From contig NZ_JHYI01000010.1 in assembly GCF_000621445.1 (NCBI RefSeq), forward strand, positions 62,001 to 126,000: 64,000 nucleotides of DNA, read 5' to 3'. The stretch's first letter is position 1, and each line of letters begins with the position of its first letter. This document shows positions 27,233 through 36,622 of the stretch, one piece after another. The stretch comes from Alkalihalobacillus bogoriensis ATCC BAA-922 (lineage in GTDB: Bacteria > Bacillota > Bacilli > Bacillales > Bacillaceae_F). The translations under genes and the position numbers were made by a program. Below the pieces are notes generated by a model that saw only the letters and a program-made list of their open reading frames with translations, was not told the origin of the DNA and did no database searches.

Positions 27233-28238
27233 ATTTATTATTGGCTAAAGCTTGGCGATCAGAAGCCATAGGTGGCTGTTCCATCCATCCATTTTTTATT
27301 AACAGATTCGCCCCGTCTTCAGCATATAAACCGATTTCAGCCATGATTTTTAAATACTGTGCCATTAAATCGCGTCGTTGACATGATGATAAGGCAGCCC
27401 CGTAATATCCAACCGTAACAGAAACTAAAGAGACAATATGAAATAACATTAATTTATCAGAAAAAGGCGCCATCGTTGAATTGGTTACTTCAGAAATTAA
27501 TGTTGCAGGAGATGAAAGGTGGTCCTTTTCTAAAAAGCCATTAAAGATGCCAATATGTTTTGTACAAATTTTTTCGCCACGTTGAAAATACTCCCGAAGC
27601 TCTTTTGATTTAGTAACTTGACTAAAGCCAATTTCTAGCACACTTTTTACAATCGTTTTTTGGTTGTTATAATATAAGTTTCCAATTTCAATTCCGTTTA
27701 ATGGTCTTCTATGAAACCAACCAGATAAATAATGTTGGTCTTTTACGAAGTCAACAGTATCAGGCCGATGTATGGTGGGAGGGCGACTATAAATCCCTTT
27801 TTTTAACATGACATCGACAATTTTATCGTAAAGTTCCATTGCTTCTTTTCCACATTCTTTATAATAATTTCTTTGGTCTTCACGAGCAGATGTTCCTAAA
27901 GATAAAGAATAGGCGTTTAAGCCGTGAAGAGTCATCGCATAAAGGTAAGAAATCATAAATATTTCTGAAAATAAAGGTGGTGCATTAAGATTTACATCAT
28001 TTTCATTAAACCCTATTGGGACCGGATAATCTTCCGCTTGAAGCTTCTTTTTTATATCCCGTACATGGGAAGTAGAAAGGGAAAGAGCATGGTCAAAAAT
28101 CGCTCCAATTTCTGAATCGTTACATGTTTGTTGAAAATAGGACAGTACACAAATTGACATGCTATCGTTTACATACTGTGTCCATAAAGCAGAAATTTCT
28201 GGACCTGTTAACCGTGTAACATGTTGTGAGTTACTCAT
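27231..28238 (-). CDS. DUF3231 family protein
   Basis: A 335-residue protein made of two ferritin-like helical halves of the DUF3231 family, which is common in spore-forming Bacillaceae and often multi-copy. Recognisable stretches are LTGPEISALWTQYVNDSMS, LSYFQQTCNDSEI, PPLFSEIFMISYLYAM and SPATLISEVTNSTMAPFSDKL. Each half has the pattern helix-helix with a metal-free pocket. I place the start at ATG 28238, where GGAGG stands five bases before it. An ATG further upstream (28286) begins an unlikely extension. Function is unproven. A role in the spore is suspected in the family. Confidence 0.85.
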   Translation of the reverse strand: MSNSQHVTRLTGPEISALWTQYVNDSMSICVLSYFQQTCNDSEIGAIFDHALSLSTSHVRDIKKKLQAEDYPVPIGFNENDVNLNAPPLFSEIFMISYLYAMTLHGLNAYSLSLGTSAREDQRNYYKECGKEAMELYDKIVDVMLKKGIYSRPPTIHRPDTVDFVKDQHYLSGWFHRRPLNGIEIGNLYYNNQKTIVKSVLEIGFSQVTKSKELREYFQRGEKICTKHIGIFNGFLEKDHLSSPATLISEVTNSTMAPFSDKLMLFHIVSLVSVTVGYYGAALSSCQRRDLMAQYLKIMAEIGLYAEDGANLLIKNGWMEQPPMASDRQALANNK

Positions 28239-28346
28239 AACAACCTCCATAGTTTTTTTCAATATATATAGAATACACATCAACATACATAAATTATTAA
28301 TGGTAAAATTATGTAAGGTATCGGTAAAATGAGAGAGGTGTTATAG

Positions 28347-28829
28347 TTGGAATATTTTTTCCACTACAATTGGCAAATAAGAGAAGAGTGGTTTGAATGG
28401 TGCGAGTCTTTATCAGAAGAAGAGCTTTTGCTAGAACGTGAAGGTGGTGTAAAAAGTTTTTTATATACATTTTTTCACATTATAGACGTGGAGTATAGCT
28501 GGCTTCGTGGCGTCTTGGGGAAATCAGATATAGCTTATACATTTACGGATTACAATACGTTAGAAAAAATAAAAATATTATCTCATCAAACACAAAAAGA
28601 AATATTACAATGGATGCCTCTACTAGCTTCAGTCGATAGAGCAAATAAAGTAAAAGTTCCATGGGATGAAAATCTGTATACAAAAGATGAAATTCTTCAC
28701 CACGTCATCGCTCATGAAATACACCATATTGGCCAATTATCAGTTTGGGCAAGACAAATGGAATGTAAGCCTGTTTCTTCCAACTTTATTGGAAGAAACA
28801 TTATGATGAAGCTAGAGCAAAAAAACTAG
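28347..28829 (+). CDS. DinB family protein
   Basis: A 160-residue four-helix-bundle protein of the DinB/YfiT superfamily. The three metal-binding His positions are visible in FFHIIDVEYSWL and HHVIAHEIHHIGQL. These proteins are often thiol-dependent metalloenzymes, or in Bacillus of unknown role. TTG start with GAGAGAGGTG seven bases away. The gap from the divergent DUF3231 gene is about 110 bases. No SOS box is seen, despite the family name. Confidence 0.85.
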   Translation: MEYFFHYNWQIREEWFEWCESLSEEELLLEREGGVKSFLYTFFHIIDVEYSWLRGVLGKSDIAYTFTDYNTLEKIKILSHQTQKEILQWMPLLASVDRANKVKVPWDENLYTKDEILHHVIAHEIHHIGQLSVWARQMECKPVSSNFIGRNIMMKLEQKN

Positions 28830-28931
28830 CTTTCGGATGAAATAAAAGGAATAGATTGGTACAAATCAAAAACTAGAAAAACAAACAAACATTCGCTACA
28901 ATAGAAACAAGTAAGTAGCGGGAGGAAAACA

Positions 28932-31208
28932 ATGTTTGGAAAGAAAACATTACAAGAACTTATTAATCAATTAAAGAACGATGATAGATTTAAAGAGAAT
29001 ATTTCATATTGGCACCAAACAGCTCCGACTGAAGCGAAATATTCATTGTTTCCAGATGAGGTAGATGAAAGAATTAAACAAGCTTTATTAAATAGAGGTA
29101 TTACATCCCTTTATAGCCATCAACGTACAGCGTTTGATATGGCTTATAAAAAAAAGAACTTCGTTGCTGTTACACCGACAGCCTCTGGTAAAACATTGTG
29201 CTACAATTTGCCGGTTTTACAAGAAATTATAGAACGAGAAGAAAGCCGAGCGTTATACCTTTTTCCAACGAAAGCCTTAGCTCAAGATCAAAAAAGTGAG
29301 TTAAATGAAATGATTGAAGAAGTGGGTCTTGATGTAAAATGCTATACGTATGATGGAGATACAGCTCCGACAATCCGCCAAGCGGTAAGGAAGGCTGGAC
29401 ATGTTGTCATTACAAATCCAGATATGTTACATTCAGCGATTTTACCGCATCATACGAAGTGGGTCGCTTTTTTTGAAAATCTAAAATACGTGGTTATTGA
29501 TGAGCTTCATACATATCGTGGTGTATTTGGGAGTCATGTTGCGAATGTCATAAGAAGATTAAAGCGAATTGCGGCATATTATGGTAGTTATCCTACTTTT
29601 ATATGTACATCGGCGACAATCGCAAATCCGAAACAATTAGCTACAGAGCTAACAGGAGAACCGATGGAACTTATTAATAACAATGGAGCCCCACGAGGAA
29701 AAAAACATTTTGTTTTTTATAATCCTCCTATCGTAAATAAACCACTTCATATTCGGAAAAGTGGAACCGTTGAAGTGAATGACTTAGCTAAATTATTTTT
29801 AAAAGAACAAATCCAAACGATTGTTTTTGCGAAAAGTCGAGTTCGAGTAGAAATTATCCTCCGACATTTACAAGAAATTGTAAAAAAAGAGTTAGGAACA
29901 AAATCCATTCGTGGCTATCGAGGCGGCTACTTACCGAAACAAAGACGAGAAATCGAACGAGGCTTGCGACGAGGTGAAATTATAGGGGTTGTTAGCACGA
30001 ATGCACTTGAGCTTGGTGTGGATATTGGTCAACTTCAAGTTTGTATTATGAATGGATACCCAGGGTCTATTGCGAGCGCATGGCAACAAGCTGGACGAGC
30101 TGGTCGAAGACAAGATGAATCTTTAATCATTATGGTTGCAAATTCAGCACCGATTGACCAATATGTCATTTCGCACCCAGAATACTTTTTTGAAAGATCA
30201 CCAGAATCAGCGAGAATTAATCCAAACAATTTAATTATATTAGTTGACCATTTAAAATGCGCTTCCTATGAACTTCCTTTTAAGCAAGGAGAGTTGTTTG
30301 GTGGCGAAGAAATTGATGAAATACTAGAGTTTTTAGCTGACGAACAAGTGCTTCACCATAAAGGGTCCACTTTTTATTGGATGAATGACTCGTTTCCCGC
30401 TCATAACATAAGTTTGCGTTCCGCTTCACAGGAAAATGTCATTATCATTGACCAAACCGACGTTGCTAATATTAAAGTAATCGGAGAAATGGACCGATTT
30501 AGTGCGATGACATTGCTTCATGATGAAGCGATTTATTTACACGAGGGAGTCCAACATCAAGTTGAGTTATTAGATTGGGACGAAAAAAAAGCGTTTGTTA
30601 GGCAAGTGGAAATTGACTACTTTACAGACGCAAACTTAGCTGTTCAACTTAAAGTGTTAGAAGAAGATAAATCAGCTACACAGTCTAACGCATCACTTGG
30701 CTATGGGGATGTCATGGTCAATGCGATGGCGACCATTTTTAAAAAAATTAAACTATCGACTTTTGAAACGATTGGTTCAGGACCGATTCATCTTCCAGAA
30801 GAAGAGCTGCATACGAATGCGATGTGGATATCTTTTCCAGAATGCTTGGTATCTGAAGTGGGTAAAGAATCATTGGAACAAGCATTAACGGGGTTAGCGA
30901 ATGTAATTCAGCATGTTGCACCTGTTTTCGTCATGTGTGATAGTCGTGACCTTCACGTTGTGCCACAAATTAAAGCGGTTCATTCTGAAAGGCCTACGAT
31001 TTTCATTTATGACCGTTATCCTGGTGGGATTGGGTTAAGTGAGACCGTGTATAAACATTTTGATCTCATCCTTGAACGCGCAATGACCATTATTAATCGG
31101 TGTCCATGTGAAAAAGGATGTCCATCTTGCGTGGGGACGTTATTTGATTATCGTAAAAATCCAAAAACTGAAGTGAAACGTTTGATGAGATTCGTAAATA
31201 AAGGGTGA
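28932..31208 (+). CDS. mrfA: DEAD-box repair helicase MrfA (YprA)
   Basis: Superfamily 2 DNA helicase acting with MrfB in a UvrABC-independent repair of mitomycin C-type damage (known in B. subtilis). Motifs run in order: Walker A TPTASGKT, FPTKALAQDQ, DELH box VIDELHTYRGVFG, SAT-like TSATIANP, and the C-terminal helicase domain with VSTNALELGVDIG and QQAGRAGRR. The C-terminal DUF1998/zinc part has a four-Cys cluster CPCEKGCPSC. Length 758 aa agrees with YprA. It ends by four-base overlap with mrfB. Confidence 0.95.
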   Translation: MFGKKTLQELINQLKNDDRFKENISYWHQTAPTEAKYSLFPDEVDERIKQALLNRGITSLYSHQRTAFDMAYKKKNFVAVTPTASGKTLCYNLPVLQEIIEREESRALYLFPTKALAQDQKSELNEMIEEVGLDVKCYTYDGDTAPTIRQAVRKAGHVVITNPDMLHSAILPHHTKWVAFFENLKYVVIDELHTYRGVFGSHVANVIRRLKRIAAYYGSYPTFICTSATIANPKQLATELTGEPMELINNNGAPRGKKHFVFYNPPIVNKPLHIRKSGTVEVNDLAKLFLKEQIQTIVFAKSRVRVEIILRHLQEIVKKELGTKSIRGYRGGYLPKQRREIERGLRRGEIIGVVSTNALELGVDIGQLQVCIMNGYPGSIASAWQQAGRAGRRQDESLIIMVANSAPIDQYVISHPEYFFERSPESARINPNNLIILVDHLKCASYELPFKQGELFGGEEIDEILEFLADEQVLHHKGSTFYWMNDSFPAHNISLRSASQENVIIIDQTDVANIKVIGEMDRFSAMTLLHDEAIYLHEGVQHQVELLDWDEKKAFVRQVEIDYFTDANLAVQLKVLEEDKSATQSNASLGYGDVMVNAMATIFKKIKLSTFETIGSGPIHLPEEELHTNAMWISFPECLVSEVGKESLEQALTGLANVIQHVAPVFVMCDSRDLHVVPQIKAVHSERPTIFIYDRYPGGIGLSETVYKHFDLILERAMTIINRCPCEKGCPSCVGTLFDYRKNPKTEVKRLMRFVNKG

Positions 31209-31213
31209 GTGCT

Positions 31214-32476
31214 GTGTCACTTAAAGGGAAATTATCACGATTAAAAAAAGATTTGGGGATATCTGAACACATAAGGAATGATGAACAACTCCAACGAGGA
31301 AGTGACGAGCTTTCTACGATACCATTTATCGAAAAGTGGGATAAGTTAGAAAGTAAACCTGCTTATTATGAATCGATGTATTGTATGATTCGCGAAAAGA
31401 ACATCCCAATCCATCAAAATCATGGGCGTTATTCGTTTGTGCAACTCCATCCTGTAATGGAAAAGTGGAATGAACTTCGGACAAATCATCCTTTATCTGC
31501 TGCTTGTCGGAAGCAAAGCGACTTATTGTTTTTTGATACAGAAACAACAGGGCTAAGCAGCGGAGCCGGAAATTCAATTTTTCTACTTGGCTATAGTCAA
31601 GTCCAAGAACATTCTGTTGTGGTAAAGCAATATTTTCTACCTGGCCCGGAACATGAAGTTGCTTTTTATCATCATTTTTTAACGGATGTTTCTGACTTTT
31701 CAAATCTTGTGACTTATAACGGTAAAGCATTTGATTGGCCACAAGTAAAAACAAGACATACATTTGTTCGAAATGAAGTCCCGAAATTACCTTTATTTGG
31801 TCATTTTGATTTGCTTCATGGGGCACGACGGTTATGGAAAAATACGCTACCATCATGTAAATTATCTGTTGTTGAAAAAGAAATTTTACAATTTCAACGA
31901 ATAGAAGATACACCTGGTTATTTAGCACCGATGCTATATTTTGATTTTATACATGAACAAGACCCTGACTTTATCGAGGGTGTACTAGAACATAATGAAT
32001 GGGATGTCTTATCCTTAATTACGTTATATATTCATCTTTCAATTTGTTTGCAAGAATACGACTCGTTTTCCCTTCATCCAATAGAAAAGTTTGAAATCGC
32101 GCGTTGGTATGAGGCTGTTGGGGAACAATCTATTGCGCTCTTTTTATATAAATCCGTTTTAGAATCTGAAACAAGTGTTCAATATGACGCTGTATTACCA
32201 TTAGCTAAACTATATAAAAAGAATCAGCAGTACCAAAAAGCGGTACATGTGTTAGAACACGCCATGACAACTGCTGCGTTTCCTAAGTATGGCTGGTGCC
32301 ATGAATTGGCCATGTTATATGAACATCAATGGAAAGATGTAGAAAAAGCGTTACATTATGCAAAACAAGCTATGGAATTAGTGAAGAAAAGTAAAACTAA
32401 GAAAAGTGACCAGGAGCTACTCCAGCTTATGAAAAGAATTGAAAGGCTAACGAGAAAGCTTCAGCAATCGTCCTAA
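31214..32476 (+). CDS. mrfB: Exonuclease MrfB (YprB)
   Basis: DEDDh-type 3'-5' exonuclease partner of MrfA. The first exonuclease motif is LLFFDTETTGLSSGAGNSIF, followed by VTYNGKAFDWPQVKTR and EHNEWDVLSLITLY with the later catalytic His/Asp. The C-terminal 100 residues hold tetratricopeptide-like helices (FLYKSVLES, AVHVLEHAM, ALHYAKQAMELV) for protein contact. GTG 31214 follows AAGGGTGAG. The earlier GTG at 31205 overlaps that site. About 420 aa, as in B. subtilis. Confidence 0.93.
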   Translation: MSLKGKLSRLKKDLGISEHIRNDEQLQRGSDELSTIPFIEKWDKLESKPAYYESMYCMIREKNIPIHQNHGRYSFVQLHPVMEKWNELRTNHPLSAACRKQSDLLFFDTETTGLSSGAGNSIFLLGYSQVQEHSVVVKQYFLPGPEHEVAFYHHFLTDVSDFSNLVTYNGKAFDWPQVKTRHTFVRNEVPKLPLFGHFDLLHGARRLWKNTLPSCKLSVVEKEILQFQRIEDTPGYLAPMLYFDFIHEQDPDFIEGVLEHNEWDVLSLITLYIHLSICLQEYDSFSLHPIEKFEIARWYEAVGEQSIALFLYKSVLESETSVQYDAVLPLAKLYKKNQQYQKAVHVLEHAMTTAAFPKYGWCHELAMLYEHQWKDVEKALHYAKQAMELVKKSKTKKSDQELLQLMKRIERLTRKLQQSS

Positions 32477-32678
32477 CGAAATTGTGTTTTATACTTCCGC
32501 AGTTATTTCCAAGGGAAGCGCAAATTTAGCGGTGTTTCGTGGTTAAGTTCGAATTTCTTAGCGGAATATATTCGAAATACGTCGAAGGATGAAAGAAAAT
32601 AAAAGAATTGTCGAAAATTGAAATTGAAAGTACAATAACAAGTAGGAATAATGAAAAATTAAAAAAGTGGAGATGACG

Positions 32679-32762
32679 ATGGCCAAATACGTATTTTATT
32701 TATTTTTCATCATGATTGGTCTCACGTATTTTATCATGACAGGGATTAATTCTATGTCATAA
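32679..32762 (+). CDS. Small membrane protein (27 aa)
   Basis: MAKYVFYLFFIMIGLTYFIM followed by TGINSMS and a stop. One membrane helix. GGAG at 32669-32672 is six bases before the ATG. Too short for a family assignment. Its position between mrfB and cotD does not match a gene I can name in B. subtilis. Confidence 0.5.
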   Translation: MAKYVFYLFFIMIGLTYFIMTGINSMS

Positions 32763-32841
32763 AGGAATGTTATGCAGTCAGTTACCTGTAATGAAACCGT
32801 ATATTTTAAAAAAAGACGTGAAAATTAGGTGAATCCACTAG

Positions 32842-32870
32842 TACATGATATGCCCTTCTAACATAGGTTA
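32842..32870 (+). promoter_or_regulatory. SigK-type promoter for cotD
   Basis: AC (32843-32844) and CATAGGTTA (32862-32870) with 17 bases between them fit the SigK consensus AC-n16/17-CATAnnnTA, 33 bases before the CotD start codon. Late mother-cell expression is expected for this coat gene. Confidence 0.65.
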
Positions 32871-32902
32871 ATATTGAATAACTTATAAGGAGGAATTATC
32901 AC

Positions 32903-33211
32903 ATGTGGCAAAAACCATGTACTCAAATTATGCCAGCTGTAGTACACCCAACAAAATGTAACGTAAGACAAAAGTGTTGCGAGTATATTGTACCAAACAT
33001 TCATCCTAGTCATACAACTAACTTAACACATCACAATTATAAACATGTTCACACATTCCCTCACACGGAATCATTCCAACAAACGGTATCTCACCAAAAT
33101 GTAATTGCACCACCAACTGCAGTACCAGGTGCAGGATTTGGTCCTGCTGGAGCACCAGGAGTAGCAGGTGCAGGATTTGCTGGACCTCGTCCACGTCGTC
33201 CATTCTTTTAA
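32903..33211 (+). CDS. cotD: Inner spore coat protein CotD
   Basis: A 102-residue spore coat protein. The CotD pattern is clear: PAVVHPTKCNV, NIHPSHTTNLTHHNYKHVH, FPHTESFQQTVSHQNV, then a Gly/Pro/Ala-rich tail of repeats such as GAGFGPAGAPG ending RPRRPFF. Conserved Cys residues near the N-terminus (CTQ, KCN, KCC) may allow disulfide cross-links. The site AAGGAGG is well placed. The neighbours mrfB and ypsA match the B. subtilis order. Confidence 0.88.
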   Translation: MWQKPCTQIMPAVVHPTKCNVRQKCCEYIVPNIHPSHTTNLTHHNYKHVHTFPHTESFQQTVSHQNVIAPPTAVPGAGFGPAGAPGVAGAGFAGPRPRRPFF

Positions 33212-33267
33212 TCCTCAAAACGGGTAAGCTGCTTATGCAGCTTGCTCTTACATAGGAAAGGTTGAAA

Positions 33268-33834
33268 ATGATGACTAAAGTGTTAGCAGTAACTGGATAT
33301 AAAGCACATGAGTTAGGAATTTTTGATGATAAACATAAAGGGATTTCTTACATTAAGAAAGCATTTGAAAAACGGATCATGTCATTTATTGATGAAGGGC
33401 TAGAATGGGTCATTATAAGTGGACAACTTGGTGTTGAGCTTTGGGTTGCAGAAGTCGTACTTCAGATAAAAAATCAGTATCCGATCCAACTTGGGATATT
33501 AACGCCTTTTTTAAACCAAGAAAAAAATTGGAATGAATCTAAACAACAATTATATAACTATATTATGGCAAACGCGGATTTTGTTGATAGCATTTCAAAA
33601 AAAGAATATGAAAACCCGATTCAACTACGGTTGAAAAATAAATACATTATTGAAAAAACCGAAGCTCTTCTGGTTCTATATAACGATGAAAATCCCGGGT
33701 CTCCCCGATTTTATATTGATGAAGCAATGAAAAAACAAGCAAGAAATCCATCTTATGAAATATATTATATAACACCGGAAGATATTGAAGATTTAGTGAG
33801 AGAAGAACTATATGAAAGCCCATCTGATTGGTAG
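33268..33834 (+). CDS. ypsA: YpsA family protein (SLOG/Rossmann-like)
   Basis: A cytoplasmic Rossmann-like SLOG protein found in Firmicutes and linked to cell division and stress in B. subtilis and S. aureus. Signatures: VLAVTGYKAHELGIF, EGLEWVIISGQLGVELW, TPFLNQEKNWNESKQ, ALLVLYNDENPGSPRFYI. It is 189 residues against about 180 in B. subtilis. I start at ATG 33268, six bases after AGGAAAGG (ATG 33271 is equally possible). It lies before gpsB as in other bacilli, which supports the named role. Confidence 0.92.
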   Translation: MMTKVLAVTGYKAHELGIFDDKHKGISYIKKAFEKRIMSFIDEGLEWVIISGQLGVELWVAEVVLQIKNQYPIQLGILTPFLNQEKNWNESKQQLYNYIMANADFVDSISKKEYENPIQLRLKNKYIIEKTEALLVLYNDENPGSPRFYIDEAMKKQARNPSYEIYYITPEDIEDLVREELYESPSDW

Positions 33835-33922
33835 TTATAAAGATCGAAATTGACAATTACCCGATATTCTGAAAAAATATACTAATAACGAATTTTTTCG
33901 CTATATGGACGAGGTGAATAAA

Positions 33923-34231
33923 ATGGCAAATCAAACGATAAGATTAACAGCGAAAGACATTTTAGAAAAAGAATTTAAAACTAGTATAAAAGGATATAAC
34001 CAAGATGATGTTGATAAATTTCTAGATACAATTATACAAGACTATGAACAATTTCAAAGTAAACTAGAAACATTAGAAAAGGAAAATCAACAACTTCGAC
34101 GGGAAATGAAGAAATTATCTGAAACATCAACTAGACAAGTGACTCCTGCCGTTGGTAGTACAAATTATGATATTTTACAACGTTTATCCAATTTGGAAAA
34201 AAAGGTGTTTGGTAGTAAACTGTTTGATTAA
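33923..34231 (+). CDS. gpsB: Cell division regulator GpsB
   Basis: A DivIVA-like coiled-coil protein that recruits penicillin-binding proteins to division sites. The N-terminal DivIVA membrane-binding module contains [20 protein letters not shown] and [15 protein letters not shown] coiled coil (about residues 35-70) and a C-terminal trimer segment ([16 protein letters not shown]) follow. I start at ATG 33923, where GAGGTG is seven bases upstream. An in-frame ATG at 33905 precedes that site. Confidence 0.95.
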   Translation: MANQTIRLTAKDILEKEFKTSIKGYNQDDVDKFLDTIIQDYEQFQSKLETLEKENQQLRREMKKLSETSTRQVTPAVGSTNYDILQRLSNLEKKVFGSKLFD

Positions 34232-34260
34232 GAAATCTTTTTCCGATAGGAGCGTTATGA

Positions 34261-34659
34261 TTGATTGAAGTCTACATTGATGGAGCTAGTGCTGGAAATC
34301 CAGGTCCTTCCGGGGCTGGTATCTTTATGAACTATAAAAACGGTCAAGTCGAGCGTCATTCTATTTATCTTGGGGAAATGTCAAACCATGAAGCTGAATA
34401 CATGGCATTAATTCATGCACTTACAATATGTGTAGAAAACGGTATTCGTGCAGCTTCTTTTCGGACAGACTCAAAACTCATTGATGATGCTGTTGAAAAA
34501 CGGTTTGTCAAAAAAGAAAAATACAAATCTTTACATGAAAATGCGATGCGTTTAATTGACCAATTGGATTTGTTTTTTATGAAGTGGATTCCTAGCAATC
34601 AAAATAAAAATGCCGATGAGCTTGCACGACTTGCGATTAGGAAAAATCAGCAAACCTAA
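34261..34659 (+). CDS. RNase HI-like protein
   Basis: A 132-residue protein of the RNase H fold (RNase HI / reverse-transcriptase-like group found in Bacillus). The first acidic residue is in EVYIDGASAGNPGPSGAG, the second (Glu) in NHEAEYMALIHAL, the third (Asp) in RTDSKLI, and the last in NADELARLA. It could hydrolyse RNA in RNA-DNA hybrids, or be a related protein of unclear substrate. TTG start with AGGAG nine bases upstream. It is inserted between gpsB and rnpB, where B. subtilis has none that I recall. Confidence 0.85.
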   Translation: MIEVYIDGASAGNPGPSGAGIFMNYKNGQVERHSIYLGEMSNHEAEYMALIHALTICVENGIRAASFRTDSKLIDDAVEKRFVKKEKYKSLHENAMRLIDQLDLFFMKWIPSNQNKNADELARLAIRKNQQT

Positions 34660-34721
34660 CCTAATATTGTTACTTGATTATCTTCCGTAAAGATTATACA
34701 ATTGTATTTGTCTCAGATGAC

Positions 34722-35122
34722 ATCCAATAACGTTTAGGTAGTCGCTACAGCAATGTAGAGGAAAGTCCATGCTCGCACGGTCTGCGATGACCGTAGTGTT
34801 CGTGCCTAGCGAAGTCATAAGCTAGGGTAATCTGGTTTTTTACTGGATTAACGGCGAAGTAAGCACCTACGTCTTTTGATATGGTGTGATGCTTCTGAAA
34901 AGTGCCACAGTGACGTAGTCTGTTTGGAAACGAACAGAGTGGAACGAGGTAAACCCCTCGAGCGAGAAACCCAAACTATGGTAGGGGCACCTTCTCAAAG
35001 GAACTGAACGGAGAGAAGGACAAGACATATGTCTTGTAGATAGATGATTACCACCGGAGTACGAGGCTCATCACCGTTTGAAGTACGAAGGAACAGAACA
35101 TGGCTTATCAAACGTTTTGGCG
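34722..35122 (+). ncRNA. rnpB: RNase P RNA (type B)
   Basis: The catalytic RNA of tRNA 5' processing. The universally conserved core is visible: GAGGAAAGTCCATGCTCGC, GTTCGTGCCTAGCGAAGTC, AAGTGCCACAGTGACG, GGTAAACCCCTCGAGCGAG, AACCCAAAC and GAGAGAAGGACA. The ends pair (CCAATAACGTTT with AAACGTTTTGG) to form P1. The Bacillus-type layout and position between gpsB and rlmL confirm the type B class. Ends are set by the P1 pairing and may be off by a few bases. Confidence 0.95.
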
Positions 35123-35146
35123 ATGACAAATGAATTTGAGCAAAAT

Positions 35147-35174
35147 GAAAATCCCATCATTGGGATTTTTTTTT
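35147..35174 (+). terminator. Terminator of rnpB
   Basis: AAAATCCCA pairs with TGGGATTTT across TCAT, followed by nine T in all. Confidence 0.9.
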
Positions 35175-35187
35175 ATAAGAAAAAATC

Positions 35188-35266
35188 TGAAAGCTTATTC
35201 TAGGAGAGTGAAGGCTGCGCACTTCGCTTGAAACAAAAAGACGCTCATCCGTTTTTCTTTATGTTT
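35188..35266 (+). repeat. Dispersed post-terminator repeat, copy 3
   Basis: Contains GAGAGTGAAGGCTGCGCAC and AAAAAGACGCTCATCCGTTT, similar to the copies at 4698 and 38953 but with a weaker hairpin. It lies just past the rnpB terminator. Confidence 0.5.
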
Positions 35267-35335
35267 CGTTTGTGATTCTTTCAACTAAGCTCTATAATGA
35301 GAACTAGACATTTTTACAATAAGGGGATTTGGGTT

Positions 35336-36478
35336 ATGGCAGTGACATTAATTGCAACGGCTACAATGGGATTAGAAGCCCTTGTTGCGCGTGAAGTTAA
35401 AGATTTAGGATATGAGAATGTAAAAGTAGAAAATGGTAAAGTTGAATTTACAGCAGATGAATCAGCGATTTGTCGCAGCAATTTATGGCTTCGTACCGCC
35501 GACAGAGTGAAATTAAAAATTGCGGAATTTGAAGCTTTTACGTTTGATGAACTATTTGAAAAAACAAAAGCATTACCTTGGGCTGATTTTATTCCAGAAA
35601 ATGCAGAATTTCCTGTAATCGGTCGTTCGGTAAAATCAAAATTATTTAGTGTGTCAGATTGTCAGGCCATCGTTAAAAAAGCAGTCGTGGAAAGTTTGAA
35701 AAAAAAATATAAAACAAATTGGTTTAGTGAAGATGGTCCTTTATACCGAATTGAAGTGGCTCTGCATAAAGATGTTGCGACGTTAACAATTGATACGAGC
35801 GGAACAGGCTTACATAAACGTGGTTATCGGTATTTACATAATGAAGCTCCACTAAAAGAAACGTTAGCCGCAGCATTAATTATGCTAACAAATTGGAATG
35901 CTGACAAGCCGTTTATTGATCCCTTTTGTGGGTCTGGAACGCTTCCTATTGAAGCTGCTATGATTGGACAAAACATTGCTCCTGGATTTAACCGTGATTT
36001 TGTAGCGGAGCAATGGGGATTTATCGGGAAAGCGAAATGGGATAAGGCTCGAGAAGAAATTGAGGATGTCGCTAACTATGATCAACCGTTGTCGATTTTT
36101 GGTACTGATATTGACCATCGTATGATTGAGCTTGCAAAAAACAATGCAACTGAAGCGGGTTTTGGAGATTTGCTTACATTTAAACAAATGCAAGTTACCG
36201 ACCTACGCACAAAGCAAGAATATGGGGTTTTAGTTGGCAATCCTCCTTATGGTGAACGGTTAGGTGAACGAGAAGAAGTTGAACAAATGTATAAAAAGAT
36301 GGGTGAGCTGTTTAAAGAGGAGCTTGCAACATGGTCGATTTATATTTTAACATCTAATGAAAAGTTTGAAACCTTATATGGCAAGCCTGCATCCAAAAGG
36401 CGGAAATTGTACAACGGGAACCTAAAAACAGATTACTACCAATTTTTTGGTCCAAGACCACCGAAAAATGAAGCATAA
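35336..36478 (+). CDS. rlmL: 23S rRNA guanine N2-methyltransferase, RlmL-like (YpsC)
   Basis: A THUMP-domain class I methyltransferase acting on 23S rRNA. The N-terminal part carries the THUMP and pre-THUMP region (ATATMGLEALVAREVK). The methyltransferase domain shows DPFCGSGTLPIEAA (SAM binding), FGTDIDHRMIELA and the catalytic NPPYGERLG. It is about 380 residues, matching B. subtilis YpsC and the N-terminal half of E. coli RlmL. I start at ATG 35336, after AAGGGG. The in-frame ATG at 35297 adds an unlikely 13-residue extension. Confidence 0.9.
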   Translation: MAVTLIATATMGLEALVAREVKDLGYENVKVENGKVEFTADESAICRSNLWLRTADRVKLKIAEFEAFTFDELFEKTKALPWADFIPENAEFPVIGRSVKSKLFSVSDCQAIVKKAVVESLKKKYKTNWFSEDGPLYRIEVALHKDVATLTIDTSGTGLHKRGYRYLHNEAPLKETLAAALIMLTNWNADKPFIDPFCGSGTLPIEAAMIGQNIAPGFNRDFVAEQWGFIGKAKWDKAREEIEDVANYDQPLSIFGTDIDHRMIELAKNNATEAGFGDLLTFKQMQVTDLRTKQEYGVLVGNPPYGERLGEREEVEQMYKKMGELFKEELATWSIYILTSNEKFETLYGKPASKRRKLYNGNLKTDYYQFFGPRPPKNEA

Positions 36479-36486
36479 GCTAAGGT

Positions 36487-36517
36487 AAAAGTCCATGGAT
36501 AATCTACCATGGGCTTC
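36487..36517 (+). terminator. Probable terminator of rlmL
   Basis: AAAGTCCATGG pairs with CCATGGGCTT with one mismatch, followed by CTTATATGT. The T run is weak. Confidence 0.6.
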
Positions 36518-36622
36518 TTATATGTACAATAATAATATTATGTTAACTTGTATGAGTGTATATAAACTTAAAATCGCGAACAAAATAACATTGTTTCATT
36601 TTAAATTTGGAGGGAATTAGGA

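Larger units (their letters stand above)
32477..32902. other. Intergenic stretch with a small ORF and a late-sporulation promoter
   Basis: 426 bases. It contains the 27-residue ORF at 32679 and the SigK-type promoter of cotD. Degenerate AGCGG-containing words at 32493-32575 resemble the four-box repeat units but are not at the right spacing. Confidence 0.6.

Noticed and set aside
31326-31928. 200-codon antisense frame within mrfB
   Set aside because: Opposite to a clearly conserved exonuclease frame, with no ribosome-binding site and low-complexity product.
32493-32575. Words like AGCGGTGTTTCGTGG and AGCGGAATATATTCG as another four-box element
   Set aside because: Start-to-start spacing is 32, not 51 or 62, and the boxes lack the closing TCCG, so it was not counted as a copy.
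34660-34721. Promoter for rnpB
   Set aside because: TTGATT and TATACA are present but spaced 15 bases, so no confident promoter was called.
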